This document shows positions 7,146-16,627 of a stretch of DNA of 64,000 nt, piece by piece. This DNA comes from a virus: positions 1 to 64,000 of the IMG/VR virus record IMGVR_UViG_3300036401_000102, one strand, 5' to 3'. The number at the start of each line of letters is the position of its first letter. Position 1 is the first letter of the stretch. The notes beneath the pieces were generated by a model. The model was not told the DNA's origin. It saw only the letters and a program-made list of their open reading frames with translations, and made no database searches. The position numbers and the translations under genes are program-made.

Positions 7146-10100
7146 ATGTCATGGATTTTCAGTCCCGATTCTCAGGTCAACAATACCGCGCCGGTCCCGT
7201 CGCCCGGATTGCGCATCCAGAATGCGGTTCAGGGTATTCCTATCCCGTTGCTGCTGGCGGGACAGCAGCGGTTCGCCGGCAACCTGATCTATTACAACGA
7301 TTTCAAGGCGACATCGCAGGACAATAGCCCCAGCGGATCCGGCAAGGGTAGCGTGGGTGGTGGCGGCGGCGGCAAAGGCGCGACGTCGAGTAACGTCACC
7401 TATACTTACAGCGCGGCGTTCATCATGGCGCTATGCGAGGGACCGGTCTCGGGCATCCTGTCGGTCTGGAACAACAAGACGAACCAGACGCTCGGCGATC
7501 TCAATCTCGTGGCGTTCGTGGGCACGACAACACAGACCGCATGGGGCTACGTCGTGGCGGCACATCCCGCCGACGCGCGCGCGTATCGCGGCATCGCCTA
7601 CGCGGCGGCGGGGCCATTCGAGATGGGCAACACGGACCAGTTGCCCAATCTGAGTTTCGAAGTCATTGCGGTCAACGCCAACGTGATCGCCGGTCTTCCG
7701 GATGGCGATGTGTCGCAAGCCGTGGCCGACCTTTTCATCTCGGCGTATTTCGGTGTTGGCTTTCCGGCTTCCCGCTGGGCCGATCAAACGGACTGGTCAA
7801 ACTACTCGCGCGCCGCCGGCATGGTGGTCTCTCCGATCCTGAACAGCCAGACCGACGCGGCATCGATCGCGCGCGACATGATCGAATACACGAACTGCGA
7901 TGCGCGATGGTCGTCCGGGCTTTTGAAGATCGTACCGCGCGCCGCTGGCGTCATTTCCGGAAACGGTTATCGCTATGACCCAAACCTGACGCCGATCTAC
8001 GATTTTACGGTGAATGATTTCCTGCCCAATCAAGGGTCGATGGGCACGAAAGGAAGCGGAACGGTCCCGCTTGTGGTGTCGCGTACGCCACAGGTCGACA
8101 TGATCAACAACGTGAAGGTCGAATATCTCGACCGCACGAACTCCTACAATCCGGTCGCGATAGAGCGCAAGGACGAGGCTGCGATCATCGCGTTTCGTGA
8201 GCGGCCGTCGTCAAGCAAATCGTTGCATTTCTTCTGTGATGCGAACGCGGCTGGCATGGCGGCGTCGCTCCGGCTGATTCGCGAGCGCATCGCACGCACG
8301 TATCAGTGGACCGCAGGGCGGCGGTTCATTCTGCTGGACTGCACCGACCTTGTCACGGTGACCGATCCGAGCCGCAACATCGTGCGGCAATTGGTGCGCA
8401 TCACGGAAATTCAGGAGGCGCCGGACAGGACGCTAATCTTCACGGCAGAGGAATGGCCGGGGACGGCACAGCCCCCGCTTTACGGGCATCAGGCTTCATC
8501 GGGATACGTGCCGAACCTCAACGCCGACCCGGGCGGCATCAATGATCCTATCATCTTCGAGCCGACCGACGCGCTCGGCGGCGGACTGCAAATCTGGGGC
8601 GGCATCTCGGGCCAGGACAAGACGCTATGGGGCGGCGCCGACATATTCGCGTCGTACGACAACATTAACTACCAGCGGGTCGGCCGCGTGCTCGGTCCGG
8701 CGCGCGCGGGGGCGCTCACGTCATTGCTGCTCAACGTTGCGATCAATCCGACTGGACAGACCATCGACGCGGCGAATGTATTGAAGGTTGATCTGTCCGC
8801 ATCGGGCGGAACGCTTTCATCCGGCACGCAGCTTGACGCCACGTCGCTCAATACCATGAGTTATGTCGACGGAGAGGTGATCGCGTATCAGACAGCGACG
8901 CTGACCGGCCCTAATGCTTACAGCCTCACCTATTTGGTGAGGGGGGCATTCGATACGCCGATCGGTGGGCACGCCATCGGGACGCAGTTCCTGCGGCTTG
9001 ACAATTCCGTGTTCAAGGTGCCGTTCGATCAGACCCGCATTGGGTCTACGATCTATCTCAAGTTTCAGAGCTTCAACATCTGGGGCGGTGGGGCGCCTCA
9101 ACTCGCCGACCTCAATCCGTACACCTATGTCATCCAGGGCACGGCGCTGGCATCGCCGCTTCCGAACGTCACCGATCTGCGCACGGTGTTCGTGGACGGC
9201 TTCACCAATCTGGATTGGACCGAGGTCACGGACTTCCGTCAGGTGCGCTATGAGATCAGGCTTGGCGCGGCGTGGGACTCGGCGCTCTCGCTTGGCACCG
9301 TGGCGCATCCGCCGTTCGTCGTGCCGGGCCTCGGCACCTACTGGGTTTCCGCCGTGTCCCAGCCGGCCGCCGGGCTCATCGTTTACAGCGAAGTACCGCA
9401 GTCAGTCACGATAGCCGGCGCGATGCTGGTGCAGAACGTGGTGGCGATATGGGACGAGAAGGCGACGGGCTGGAGCGGATCGTTCACCGGTGGCTCTGGC
9501 ATCGACGTTTCGCTGAACGCCATACGCACAGGCGGCTCGGGTGACGTGCTGACGCAGACGGATTTCCTGAATATCACCGATATTCTGACGATGGGCGGAA
9601 ACCAGAACGGCACGTACGAAATTCCGTCAACGCATGTGATCGATGCGGGGTTCACGGTCAACGCTGCGGTGTCGGTGAAGTGGCTCCCGACTGGAGTCCC
9701 TGTCGGTCAGGATATCTTGGGCGTTGGTGACTTCCTCGGAATGCCCGACGTGCTCGGCTCTGCATCGACGCGCTTCATCGACGTGTTTCCGGAGATCAGG
9801 GTCGGCGACTTCGTCGGCGATCTCTACGCAGATGGCGATCTCTACGAACAGTTTGATCTCTATCGCGACACGACATGGAGTGCGTGGCAGCGGTTCACGC
9901 CCGGCGTCTATCGCGGCCGGTTTTTCGATTTCCGTATGCAGTTGCAGACCATCGATCCGCAGACCATCGCCTACGCGCTGGAGTTCAGCTTTACGGTGGA
10001 CGTACCGGACCGAGTCGACACGTTCACCAACCTGACCGTGCTCGCGGCGGGTAACACCGTGACGTTCCAGCCGAACGGCGCGGCCTCTCCGGCCCCGTTC

Positions 10101-10274
10101 ACGGGCGGCCCGAACGGCGCCACGGTGCCATTGATCCAAATCACGATATTGGATGAGCAGTCCGGCGACCGGGCATCGATCACGGGCGAGACGCTGGCCC
10201 AATGCACGGTCCAGATAATCAATGCTGGTGTCGGCGTTCAAAGACGGGTAAATCTCACCGCTCAAGGATACTAG
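7146..10274 (+). CDS. Tail tip / baseplate hub protein
   Basis: A 1042-residue protein following the DUF2460, DUF2163 and NlpC/P60 genes, in the position of GTA gp15 and of lambda gpJ-like proteins. The N-terminus (PGLRIQNAVQGIPIPLLLAG) and a Gly-rich stretch around residue 70 are typical of the Phage-tail_3 group; the rest is beta-rich with repeated fibronectin-like segments. I do not see the N-terminal TIM-barrel found in the longer GTA version. Likely receptor-proximal hub with later domains displayed outward. Confidence 0.85.
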   Translation: MSWIFSPDSQVNNTAPVPSPGLRIQNAVQGIPIPLLLAGQQRFAGNLIYYNDFKATSQDNSPSGSGKGSVGGGGGGKGATSSNVTYTYSAAFIMALCEGPVSGILSVWNNKTNQTLGDLNLVAFVGTTTQTAWGYVVAAHPADARAYRGIAYAAAGPFEMGNTDQLPNLSFEVIAVNANVIAGLPDGDVSQAVADLFISAYFGVGFPASRWADQTDWSNYSRAAGMVVSPILNSQTDAASIARDMIEYTNCDARWSSGLLKIVPRAAGVISGNGYRYDPNLTPIYDFTVNDFLPNQGSMGTKGSGTVPLVVSRTPQVDMINNVKVEYLDRTNSYNPVAIERKDEAAIIAFRERPSSSKSLHFFCDANAAGMAASLRLIRERIARTYQWTAGRRFILLDCTDLVTVTDPSRNIVRQLVRITEIQEAPDRTLIFTAEEWPGTAQPPLYGHQASSGYVPNLNADPGGINDPIIFEPTDALGGGLQIWGGISGQDKTLWGGADIFASYDNINYQRVGRVLGPARAGALTSLLLNVAINPTGQTIDAANVLKVDLSASGGTLSSGTQLDATSLNTMSYVDGEVIAYQTATLTGPNAYSLTYLVRGAFDTPIGGHAIGTQFLRLDNSVFKVPFDQTRIGSTIYLKFQSFNIWGGGAPQLADLNPYTYVIQGTALASPLPNVTDLRTVFVDGFTNLDWTEVTDFRQVRYEIRLGAAWDSALSLGTVAHPPFVVPGLGTYWVSAVSQPAAGLIVYSEVPQSVTIAGAMLVQNVVAIWDEKATGWSGSFTGGSGIDVSLNAIRTGGSGDVLTQTDFLNITDILTMGGNQNGTYEIPSTHVIDAGFTVNAAVSVKWLPTGVPVGQDILGVGDFLGMPDVLGSASTRFIDVFPEIRVGDFVGDLYADGDLYEQFDLYRDTTWSAWQRFTPGVYRGRFFDFRMQLQTIDPQTIAYALEFSFTVDVPDRVDTFTNLTVLAAGNTVTFQPNGAASPAPFTGGPNGATVPLIQITILDEQSGDRASITGETLAQCTVQIINAGVGVQRRVNLTAQGY

Positions 10275-10291
10275 TCCCATCGGAGCACGTC

Positions 10292-11938
10292 ATGTCGCAA
10301 TTTCTGGCCCGAATCCTCGTCGCTCTTTCGGTCCTTTGCGCCACGACTGCCCAAGCCACCCAGACATCGCTCGTCACGCCCGGCCCGCCGCTCACGATGG
10401 CGAACCTCGCGACGTTCCTCAACAATGCGTTTCTGACCTTGGGCGGCTGTAGCTCGGGCGCGTCCGCTCCCGCCCCGGTCGCATCCGCTCCGATCGTTTA
10501 TCAGTGCTGGATCGACACGACGGCTAACCCACGCATCGTCAAAATCTATGACGGCGCGAACTGGGTCAGCGTCGCGAACCTCGACGTGTCGGCGCATACC
10601 TATCAGCCGATCATCGCGACGATCAAGAACGGGTCCGGCACGATCACGCTTCCGACCACGACCGACACGTTGATGGGGCGTGCCACGACCGACACGATGA
10701 CCGGGAAAACGTACGACACGGCGGGCTCCGGCAACTCGTTCCTGATCAATGGACTTGCCGCGACTGCGAACACTGGAACAGGGGCAGTCGTGCGCGCCGC
10801 TGCGCCAATCGTGACAGGAGGAACGTTTCAATCTCTTGCGGCTGTCAGCCTTGCCAATAGCGGGTTTAATTTTGATTTTGTCGTAGGCGATACGTTAAGT
10901 GCCAATAGGTCGGTTACGTTCAAGGGAAACAATGTCAATCGGACAATAGACCTCAGCGGAAACGTCACCACTGGCGGCGCGTTCGTTACCGGTGGAGCGT
11001 TGACGCTTCCTGCCATTCTTCAAGGCGATCTGATGTACGGGTCGTCATCTGGCGGCATGTCGGCGCTGAACAAAAATACGACGGCGTCGCGATATCTCGC
11101 CAACACCGGCACGACGAACAACCCCGCGTGGGATCAGGTCGACCTCACCAACGGTGTCAAGAATGCCCTCCCGGTCGCGAACGGCGGAACGAACGCATCG
11201 TCAGCGAGCGGCACTGCCGTCGACAATATCAGCGGGTTTGCGTCCACCGGAATCATGTCGCGCACGGGCGCCGGGACATACACGTTCTCGACACTGACCG
11301 CGCTGATGGATAGCGGGCTGTGCTCGACGCAGGGCGATATCATTTTCCGAGGCGCGTCGACTTGGTCGTGCCTCGCTACGGCTGTGGCCGGCAACGTCCT
11401 TACGACGCAGGGCGCTGGCAATAACCCGACATGGACATCAGTCGGTGGCACCGGCACGGTCACGAGCGTCATTTGTGGCAGCGTCACGATCACAACGACC
11501 GGAACATGCTCATCGCCGTACTTCTCCGCAAATCTATCTGCATCTTCCGGCTCGATCACGAACGGAACCCCGACGAAGATTCAATTCAATACAGAGACGA
11601 ACGACAGCAACGGATGGTACGACAACGCCACCAATTTTCGGTTCACGCCGTTACTGGCTGGCCGCTATCGCGTTGTGGTCAACGTGGAATGTGACGGCAC
11701 AACGATCTCAGGGTGCTATGCCTACATTTACAAGAACGGGTCGCAGTTTGCTTACATCCCGACGCAAGCCCCGGGTGCCACTTTTGGGACATCGTCTGTA
11801 AGCGCAATCATTCAGATGAACGGCAGCACTGATTTCGTTGAGGGGTGGGGGCGCATCAATGGAACAGGAACTTTGACATTCAATGGGCAGACCGCTCCCG
11901 TTGTAACCACGTTCGCTGCAAACTTTATTTCACCGTAG
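10292..11938 (+). CDS. Tail fibre protein with signal peptide and C1q-like C-terminus
   Basis: 548 residues. It starts MSQFLARILVALSVLCATTA, a textbook Sec signal peptide with AQA before the likely cut. The body has tail-fibre phrases such as QGDLMYGSSSGGMSALNKN, PVANGGTNASS and GNVLTTQGAGNNPTWTSVG. The last 140 residues (FRFTPLLAGRYRVVVNVEC, YIYKNGSQF) look like a C1q/TNF-type jelly roll used as a trimeric fibre head. GGAG precedes the ATG. A signal peptide on a virion protein is odd. Residues 70-100 resemble a block in the collar protein at 13340-14800. Confidence 0.8.
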   Translation: MSQFLARILVALSVLCATTAQATQTSLVTPGPPLTMANLATFLNNAFLTLGGCSSGASAPAPVASAPIVYQCWIDTTANPRIVKIYDGANWVSVANLDVSAHTYQPIIATIKNGSGTITLPTTTDTLMGRATTDTMTGKTYDTAGSGNSFLINGLAATANTGTGAVVRAAAPIVTGGTFQSLAAVSLANSGFNFDFVVGDTLSANRSVTFKGNNVNRTIDLSGNVTTGGAFVTGGALTLPAILQGDLMYGSSSGGMSALNKNTTASRYLANTGTTNNPAWDQVDLTNGVKNALPVANGGTNASSASGTAVDNISGFASTGIMSRTGAGTYTFSTLTALMDSGLCSTQGDIIFRGASTWSCLATAVAGNVLTTQGAGNNPTWTSVGGTGTVTSVICGSVTITTTGTCSSPYFSANLSASSGSITNGTPTKIQFNTETNDSNGWYDNATNFRFTPLLAGRYRVVVNVECDGTTISGCYAYIYKNGSQFAYIPTQAPGATFGTSSVSAIIQMNGSTDFVEGWGRINGTGTLTFNGQTAPVVTTFAANFISP

Positions 11939-11948
11939 AGAGGCCGCC

Positions 11949-12215
11949 ATGATCAGGTTTGTAATTGCATTCTCTCTTTGGCTCTGGCCTCTCGGTGCCA
12001 TCGGTGAGCCTGGGCCGCTGCAGCAAAAGATTGAGTCATTCCTCGGCAAGAGCGGGAAAAAAGTCGACTTCAATGCGCGGCGACCGCTTGTCGAAATGGA
12101 AAACCAGTCCAACGGGAGAGGCGACTACATCGCAAAATGGGATAACACGCTCGGCGCAGTTCCGACTGCGGCCGATGGTTTCACGGATTACGAACTGCAC
12201 AGGATTAAAAAATGA
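11949..12215 (+). CDS. Small secreted protein, 88 aa
   Basis: Starts MIRFVIAFSLWLWPLGAIGE, a Sec-type signal peptide with a likely cut near AIG-EPG. The mature part (about 68 residues) is polar, with a Lys-rich segment and NGRGDYIAKWDN. It sits between two larger signal-peptide proteins and its stop overlaps the start of the beta-helix gene. No family recognised. Confidence 0.6.
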   Translation: MIRFVIAFSLWLWPLGAIGEPGPLQQKIESFLGKSGKKVDFNARRPLVEMENQSNGRGDYIAKWDNTLGAVPTAADGFTDYELHRIKK

Positions 12216-13327
12216 TTTCCCGTCGCCAGCTACTTCGCTCATCGCTTGCTTCTGCCACTCTGATCGCCATGCCCGCTATCGCACGCGCATCTATCAATCC
12301 TCCATTCTGGTCGCCGAGCAACGCCGACACAGCTTCGATCAATGCGGCTATCGCGCTCGCCGCGCCGACCGGCGGCGACGTGCTCTGCCCGGCTGGTGTC
12401 TACAGCGTGACCGGCAAGATCATCGGCGCGCCTGGCGTGCATCTGCGCGGCTCGCGCAAGGGCACAATCATCCGGCTGACGTCGATGATGCAGGACTACC
12501 TGATCGACGGGGGTAGCCCGAAGTCCACCGCGCCGCCTCCATGCGACGGCTTTCAGGTTTCCAATATGACGCTTGACATGGGCGCATTCGATCCCGTCGA
12601 CGATGATGGAAACACGGGCGGCAGCGGCGCAGTTTTCATCGCCGGGAATGCGAGTGCTGCGTTCAATCTGGATATTATCCACTGTGGTCGCTACGGCATC
12701 GTGTCGAACAACCTGATCACGCGCAATCTGCGCATCCAGGGCAACAACATAACGCGCGACGTTCCGACCGGAGCATCCACCAATATCGGCATCATGCTTC
12801 ATGGTGACAGTCGCGCTCACCCGGAAAGCGCGAACTATCGGGCCTTCATTTGCGACAATTTCCTGTCCGGGACACCGATTACCCTGATGGTGAGAGACAG
12901 TTTCGTATCACGCAATCAGGTGATCGGCTCAAAATACGGAGCTGGCATATGCTTTGACGCCAATGTCCAGTGCACCAACAATCTGATCGAGAGCAACATT
13001 TGCACTGACGGGGTCGGCACCGACTACAACAACACGCGCGTGTCCGGGATCGAGTGCTGGGCCGTGTCCAGCGCGCTCAAGAACAACTATACGGCACGTA
13101 ATTTCGGCCCCGGACTCGCTCAGGTTGGGTCGGACTGCGATATCATCGGCCACCGCGCCGACAGCAACCAAAGCGGCGGGATTATACTATTCGATTTTCC
13201 CGGTATGCTCGCGGCGGCGCGGTGCTTTGTTGACGGATGCAGGACGCAAGGAAACTCCCTCTATGGGTTTTTTGCTTCGGCATCAATCGCCCCGACGATC
13301 ACGATGGGCAGCAATGATTTCAGATAA
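12212..13327 (+). CDS. Tat-exported right-handed beta-helix (pectin lyase-like) protein
   Basis: 371 residues. The N-terminus MISRRQLLRSSLASATLIAM has a twin-arginine motif (SRRQLL), a hydrophobic core and an ARA cut site, suggesting Tat export of a folded protein. After that come repeated N-rich turns (SNMTLDMG, RNLRIQGNNI, CTNNLIESNI, ALKNNYTARN) typical of parallel beta-helix fibre or tailspike domains that bind or cleave polysaccharide. AGGATTAAAAA before the ATG supports this start. Catalytic residues cannot be named with confidence. Confidence 0.75.
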   Translation: MISRRQLLRSSLASATLIAMPAIARASINPPFWSPSNADTASINAAIALAAPTGGDVLCPAGVYSVTGKIIGAPGVHLRGSRKGTIIRLTSMMQDYLIDGGSPKSTAPPPCDGFQVSNMTLDMGAFDPVDDDGNTGGSGAVFIAGNASAAFNLDIIHCGRYGIVSNNLITRNLRIQGNNITRDVPTGASTNIGIMLHGDSRAHPESANYRAFICDNFLSGTPITLMVRDSFVSRNQVIGSKYGAGICFDANVQCTNNLIESNICTDGVGTDYNNTRVSGIECWAVSSALKNNYTARNFGPGLAQVGSDCDIIGHRADSNQSGGIILFDFPGMLAAARCFVDGCRTQGNSLYGFFASASIAPTITMGSNDFR

Positions 13328-13339
13328 CGAGGGACGAAC

Positions 13340-14800
13340 ATGATTCGCCGCACACTGGTCTCCGCTGCAGTTCTTCTATCCGTTATGCTTGGTGCGTCTG
13401 CCGCGCTTGCGTCGCAGGGCTCGGGTTGCATGCCGACCACGGGCACGGTGTCGGGCCTCACGCTCGTCACCGACATCAACGCCGGCATCAAGGCGCTGAT
13501 CTCCAGTAATTCGGGGTCATCGGCCCCGGCGACGGACTGCAGCGGTCTATCGCTCGCGGGACAGTTCTGGCTCGACACATCGACCACGCCCTACGTGCTC
13601 AAAAACTACGACGGCACGTCGTGGCTCACGCTCGGCACGATGGACAACACGAACCACGTTTGGACCCCGCCGATCGGCGGCGGTACGAACTCGGTGACGG
13701 CGGCGGGCACGACGGATCTGTGCTCCGTGCCGCAGGGCTACGTCACGATATCGGGCAACACGACGATTACGGCGTTCGGTTCGTCCTGTGTCGCGGGCCA
13801 GATCAAATATCTGAACTTCACCGGAACGCCCCAGGTCACTTATAACGGGACGAGCCTGATCATTCCCGGTGCGGCCACGATCACGGTGGCGGCGGGAGAT
13901 CAAGCCGTTGCGGCATACCTCGGCTCGGGAAACTGGCGCATCGTGTCTTATACCCCGACGTCGGGACAGGCGCTCGTCAACCCATCATTTCCAGCGGGCT
14001 TCGCTGCCTATGGTTTTGCGTTCACGGCACCGAGCGGATGGGCACTGTCATACGGGCAGAACGTCTCGCGCGCGACCTTTGCAACGCTGCTCTCCGCGAC
14101 CACATTGGCGCAGAGTGGGGTGCGAACGTCTGGTAGCCCGATCATAACGAGCTTGAGCGATACGTCACAGTTTCGAGGTAACCAGCCGGTGGAGGGGACG
14201 GGCATCCCGGGCGGAACCCTGATCCTCACGGTCGACAGCGGAACGCAAATCACGCTGAACGCCAACGCGACATCATCCGGAACGAGTACCGTAACAGTAT
14301 TTCCGAACGGGAACGGCGACGGGTCGACCACATTCGGTCTTCCCGACTGCCGCAGCGTCGTGATGGCTGGGCGCGGCAATATGGGAGGGTCGAATCGCAA
14401 CTTGTTGACTAACACTTACCTCCAAGCGTCCGGAACTGGCCTAGGCGCGTTCGGTGGAGTTGACCATCAGACAATCGGCACCGCAAATCTCCCTCCCTAT
14501 ACGCCCACTGGAAATGTTCAGTCTTTCACTCCGGCCGGAACTATAAGCGCCCCAACAATAACGCTCAGTGCGGCGGCGACCAATGTCGTTAATTCGTCTT
14601 CCGGTGGCGGTGCCAACCTCACTGGCGGCGGCGGTGCGCTTCTTCAAGGCACAATCACAGCGTCAGCATCTACCCCCGTATTCACAGGCAACTTGCTGGC
14701 GCCAAACTTTATCGGCATCGCGCAGGGAGGCACGAGCACTCCTATCGCGACCGTGCAGCCGACCATCATCGCGAACTGCTTCATCAAACTGACGAACTGA
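13340..14800 (+). CDS. Tail collar-domain fibre protein with signal peptide
   Basis: 486 residues. The N-terminus MIRRTLVSAAVLLSVMLGAS is a Sec signal peptide ending ALA-S. Residues about 70-100 (FWLDTSTTPYVLKNYDGTSW) resemble the block CWIDTTANPRIVKIYDGANW of the fibre at 10292. From about residue 230 there is a phage tail collar domain (APSGWALSYGQNVSRATFA, then DGSTTFGLPDCRSVVMAGRG), typical of short tail fibres. A GAGGGACGAAC ribosome site supports the start. Likely receptor-binding protein. Confidence 0.82.
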   Translation: MIRRTLVSAAVLLSVMLGASAALASQGSGCMPTTGTVSGLTLVTDINAGIKALISSNSGSSAPATDCSGLSLAGQFWLDTSTTPYVLKNYDGTSWLTLGTMDNTNHVWTPPIGGGTNSVTAAGTTDLCSVPQGYVTISGNTTITAFGSSCVAGQIKYLNFTGTPQVTYNGTSLIIPGAATITVAAGDQAVAAYLGSGNWRIVSYTPTSGQALVNPSFPAGFAAYGFAFTAPSGWALSYGQNVSRATFATLLSATTLAQSGVRTSGSPIITSLSDTSQFRGNQPVEGTGIPGGTLILTVDSGTQITLNANATSSGTSTVTVFPNGNGDGSTTFGLPDCRSVVMAGRGNMGGSNRNLLTNTYLQASGTGLGAFGGVDHQTIGTANLPPYTPTGNVQSFTPAGTISAPTITLSAAATNVVNSSSGGGANLTGGGGALLQGTITASASTPVFTGNLLAPNFIGIAQGGTSTPIATVQPTIIANCFIKLTN

Positions 14801-14803
14801 GCC

Positions 14804-15673
14804 ATGCGCCATCCCTTCGAGACGTTGAAAGCCGATTATGCCGCGCTGTGGGCGTCGATGGTGTTCACGCGCACCGTGGAGATCGAGCGCGAGGCCGCGA
14901 AGCTGATCGGCTACCGCGACCGCTATGAGACCGTGTCGAACGCGACGCGCGTCCCGGTGATCTGGATCGCCGTGATCCACAATCGCGAGAGCAACGCGCG
15001 GTTCGATACCTACCTCGGCAACGGGCAGGCGCTGGACAAGGTCACGACCATCGTGCCGAAGGGACGGGGACCGTGGGAAGGCGCCACGGCATGGCATGAC
15101 GGCGCGGTTGATGCGATGCACCTCTTGGGGCTGGAAAAGGTCGCGGACCAGCCCGGCGGATGGTCGATCGAGCGGGCGCTATATCAGGCCGAACTCTGGA
15201 ACGGGTTCGGGCCGCGCAACCACGGCGTCAATACGGGCTACCTCTGGGCCGGAACGAATCAGTACGGGCCGCCGAGCGCCGCACCGGGGAAGTACGTGGC
15301 CGATGGGCGATGGGACGACCGCTACATTGATAGGCAGATCGGCGCGGCCCCGCTGATGCGGGCCATGGCCAAGATCGCGCCCGACCTCGCGCTCACCGGC
15401 ATGGCTGTTGACGCAGCGCCCCGGCCCGCCGCCAAGACGCCGACGCCGGTCGGTATCGGCGGCATTCAGCACGATGCGGCGTGGGTGCAGCGCGCGCTGG
15501 TGAAGCTGGGCGCCGATATCGTTGTGGACGGATCCTACGGCAAGTGGACCGAGGCTGCGGTGCGAGAATTCCAAGAGCACGCCGCGCTTGACGTGGACGG
15601 CATCGCCGGCCCCAAGACGTTCGCTGCGCTTGAAAAGGCATTGACAGACAAGTTCCAGACAGCCGAAGTATAG
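14804..15673 (+). CDS. Endolysin: lysozyme-like domain plus PG_binding_1
   Basis: 289 residues. The N-terminal domain (about 1-195) has a lysozyme-like start with a Glu in VIHNRESNARF (E62) as the best catalytic candidate, followed by WSIERALYQAELWNGFG and a GKYVADG segment. The C-terminal 65 residues (VQRALVKLGADIVVDGSYGK, EFQEHAALDVDGIAGPKTF) form a PG_binding_1 domain that anchors to peptidoglycan. No signal peptide, so a holin is required. It starts the lysis region, followed by a small two-helix protein. Confidence 0.85.
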   Translation: MRHPFETLKADYAALWASMVFTRTVEIEREAAKLIGYRDRYETVSNATRVPVIWIAVIHNRESNARFDTYLGNGQALDKVTTIVPKGRGPWEGATAWHDGAVDAMHLLGLEKVADQPGGWSIERALYQAELWNGFGPRNHGVNTGYLWAGTNQYGPPSAAPGKYVADGRWDDRYIDRQIGAAPLMRAMAKIAPDLALTGMAVDAAPRPAAKTPTPVGIGGIQHDAAWVQRALVKLGADIVVDGSYGKWTEAAVREFQEHAALDVDGIAGPKTFAALEKALTDKFQTAEV

Positions 15674-15676
15674 CGC

Positions 15677-15856
15677 ATGACGCTGATCGCTATCCTCAAA
15701 GTTGCATGCGGCGCGGCCGGTGGTCTCGGGTTCGCATGGGTTTGGGGGTCGCTGGACAAGATCGGGCTTGGCCTGATCGGCGCACCTTCCGTCGAATCCT
15801 GCTTTCTCGTCGGCGTTCCGTCGCTTTTGCTCGGGACGGTTGCTCTCGTCTTGTAG
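15677..15856 (+). CDS. Small two-helix membrane protein, holin candidate
   Basis: 59 residues starting MTLIAILKVACG. Two hydrophobic helices (about 2-22 and 37-58) with a short loop carrying WGSLDK and one Cys in the second helix. It begins four bases after the endolysin stop, the classic place for a holin. Too short and generic for a family match, so the holin call rests on topology and position. Confidence 0.55.
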   Translation: MTLIAILKVACGAAGGLGFAWVWGSLDKIGLGLIGAPSVESCFLVGVPSLLLGTVALVL

Positions 15857-15885
15857 GCTCACACGTTCAACAAAGGATTACGCCC

Positions 15886-16623
15886 ATGTTCCGTCGCCTG
15901 ATCACCGCCGCAGCGATGCTGTGTATCGTCTCCGCTCCCGCGTTCGCCGGGTCTGATAGCAAACTGCTGGCTTCGTTCCTGCCCATCTCGTCGGCCGAAG
16001 CGCAGACCGCCGCGCCACAGGCCCCGCTCGTCATCTCCAATCCATCGCCGGCAGCCACGACCACATCGACCGGCACGGTCACACCCACGTCAACGGTCAC
16101 TGTGCCCCCGTCCGCGAACCCGACGACTGTCGTGGTGCCGTCGACATCGGCGACCGAGACGCCGGCATGGCTGAACGGCGTTGCGCTGTTCGGCATCGCC
16201 ATCACCATGGCTCTTGTCGGCTTTGGCATCGTGACGTTCAACAAGAAGATGGGGCTGGACCAGAATGCGTCCGTCATCGCGATCGAGACCCAGGCCCGCG
16301 ACGCGCTGCACACCGCGCTGACCAGCCTCGCAGGCCGCGTGCTGGTCGAACTTGGCCCGAAGGTCAATCAGGCGATCATGAACATTCAGAACCCGCTGAT
16401 TCGGCAGGCCGCGCAGGATCTGCCCAACATGGCAGGTGACGCGCTCGCCATGTTCGGGATCACCAGTTCGGACGTGATGGCGCAGAAGATCATCGACAAG
16501 ATCGGCGTCTTGACCGCGTCGAACCCGACCGTGTTCCCGACGAGCAACCCGGCCGCCGCTCAGGCGCCCGCGCCGGTCTTGGCCAAGCCCGCCGTGGTGC
16601 CGGCCGCCGCTCCGGCGGCGTAA
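15886..16623 (+). CDS. Secreted/membrane protein with S/T/P-rich linker
   Basis: 245 residues. Signal peptide MFRRLITAAAMLCIVSAPAF (cut near AFA-G), then a Thr/Ser/Pro/Ala-rich linker (about 41-93), one membrane helix (about 95-118, WLNGVALFGIAITMALVGFG), a helical cytoplasmic region and an Ala/Pro-rich end. If the signal is cut, the linker lies in the periplasm. Position between the putative holin and spanin-like genes suggests a role in lysis, but no family is recognised. AAAGGATTACGCCC supplies the ribosome site. Confidence 0.6.
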   Translation: MFRRLITAAAMLCIVSAPAFAGSDSKLLASFLPISSAEAQTAAPQAPLVISNPSPAATTTSTGTVTPTSTVTVPPSANPTTVVVPSTSATETPAWLNGVALFGIAITMALVGFGIVTFNKKMGLDQNASVIAIETQARDALHTALTSLAGRVLVELGPKVNQAIMNIQNPLIRQAAQDLPNMAGDALAMFGITSSDVMAQKIIDKIGVLTASNPTVFPTSNPAAAQAPAPVLAKPAVVPAAAPAA

Positions 16624-16627
16624 CGCC

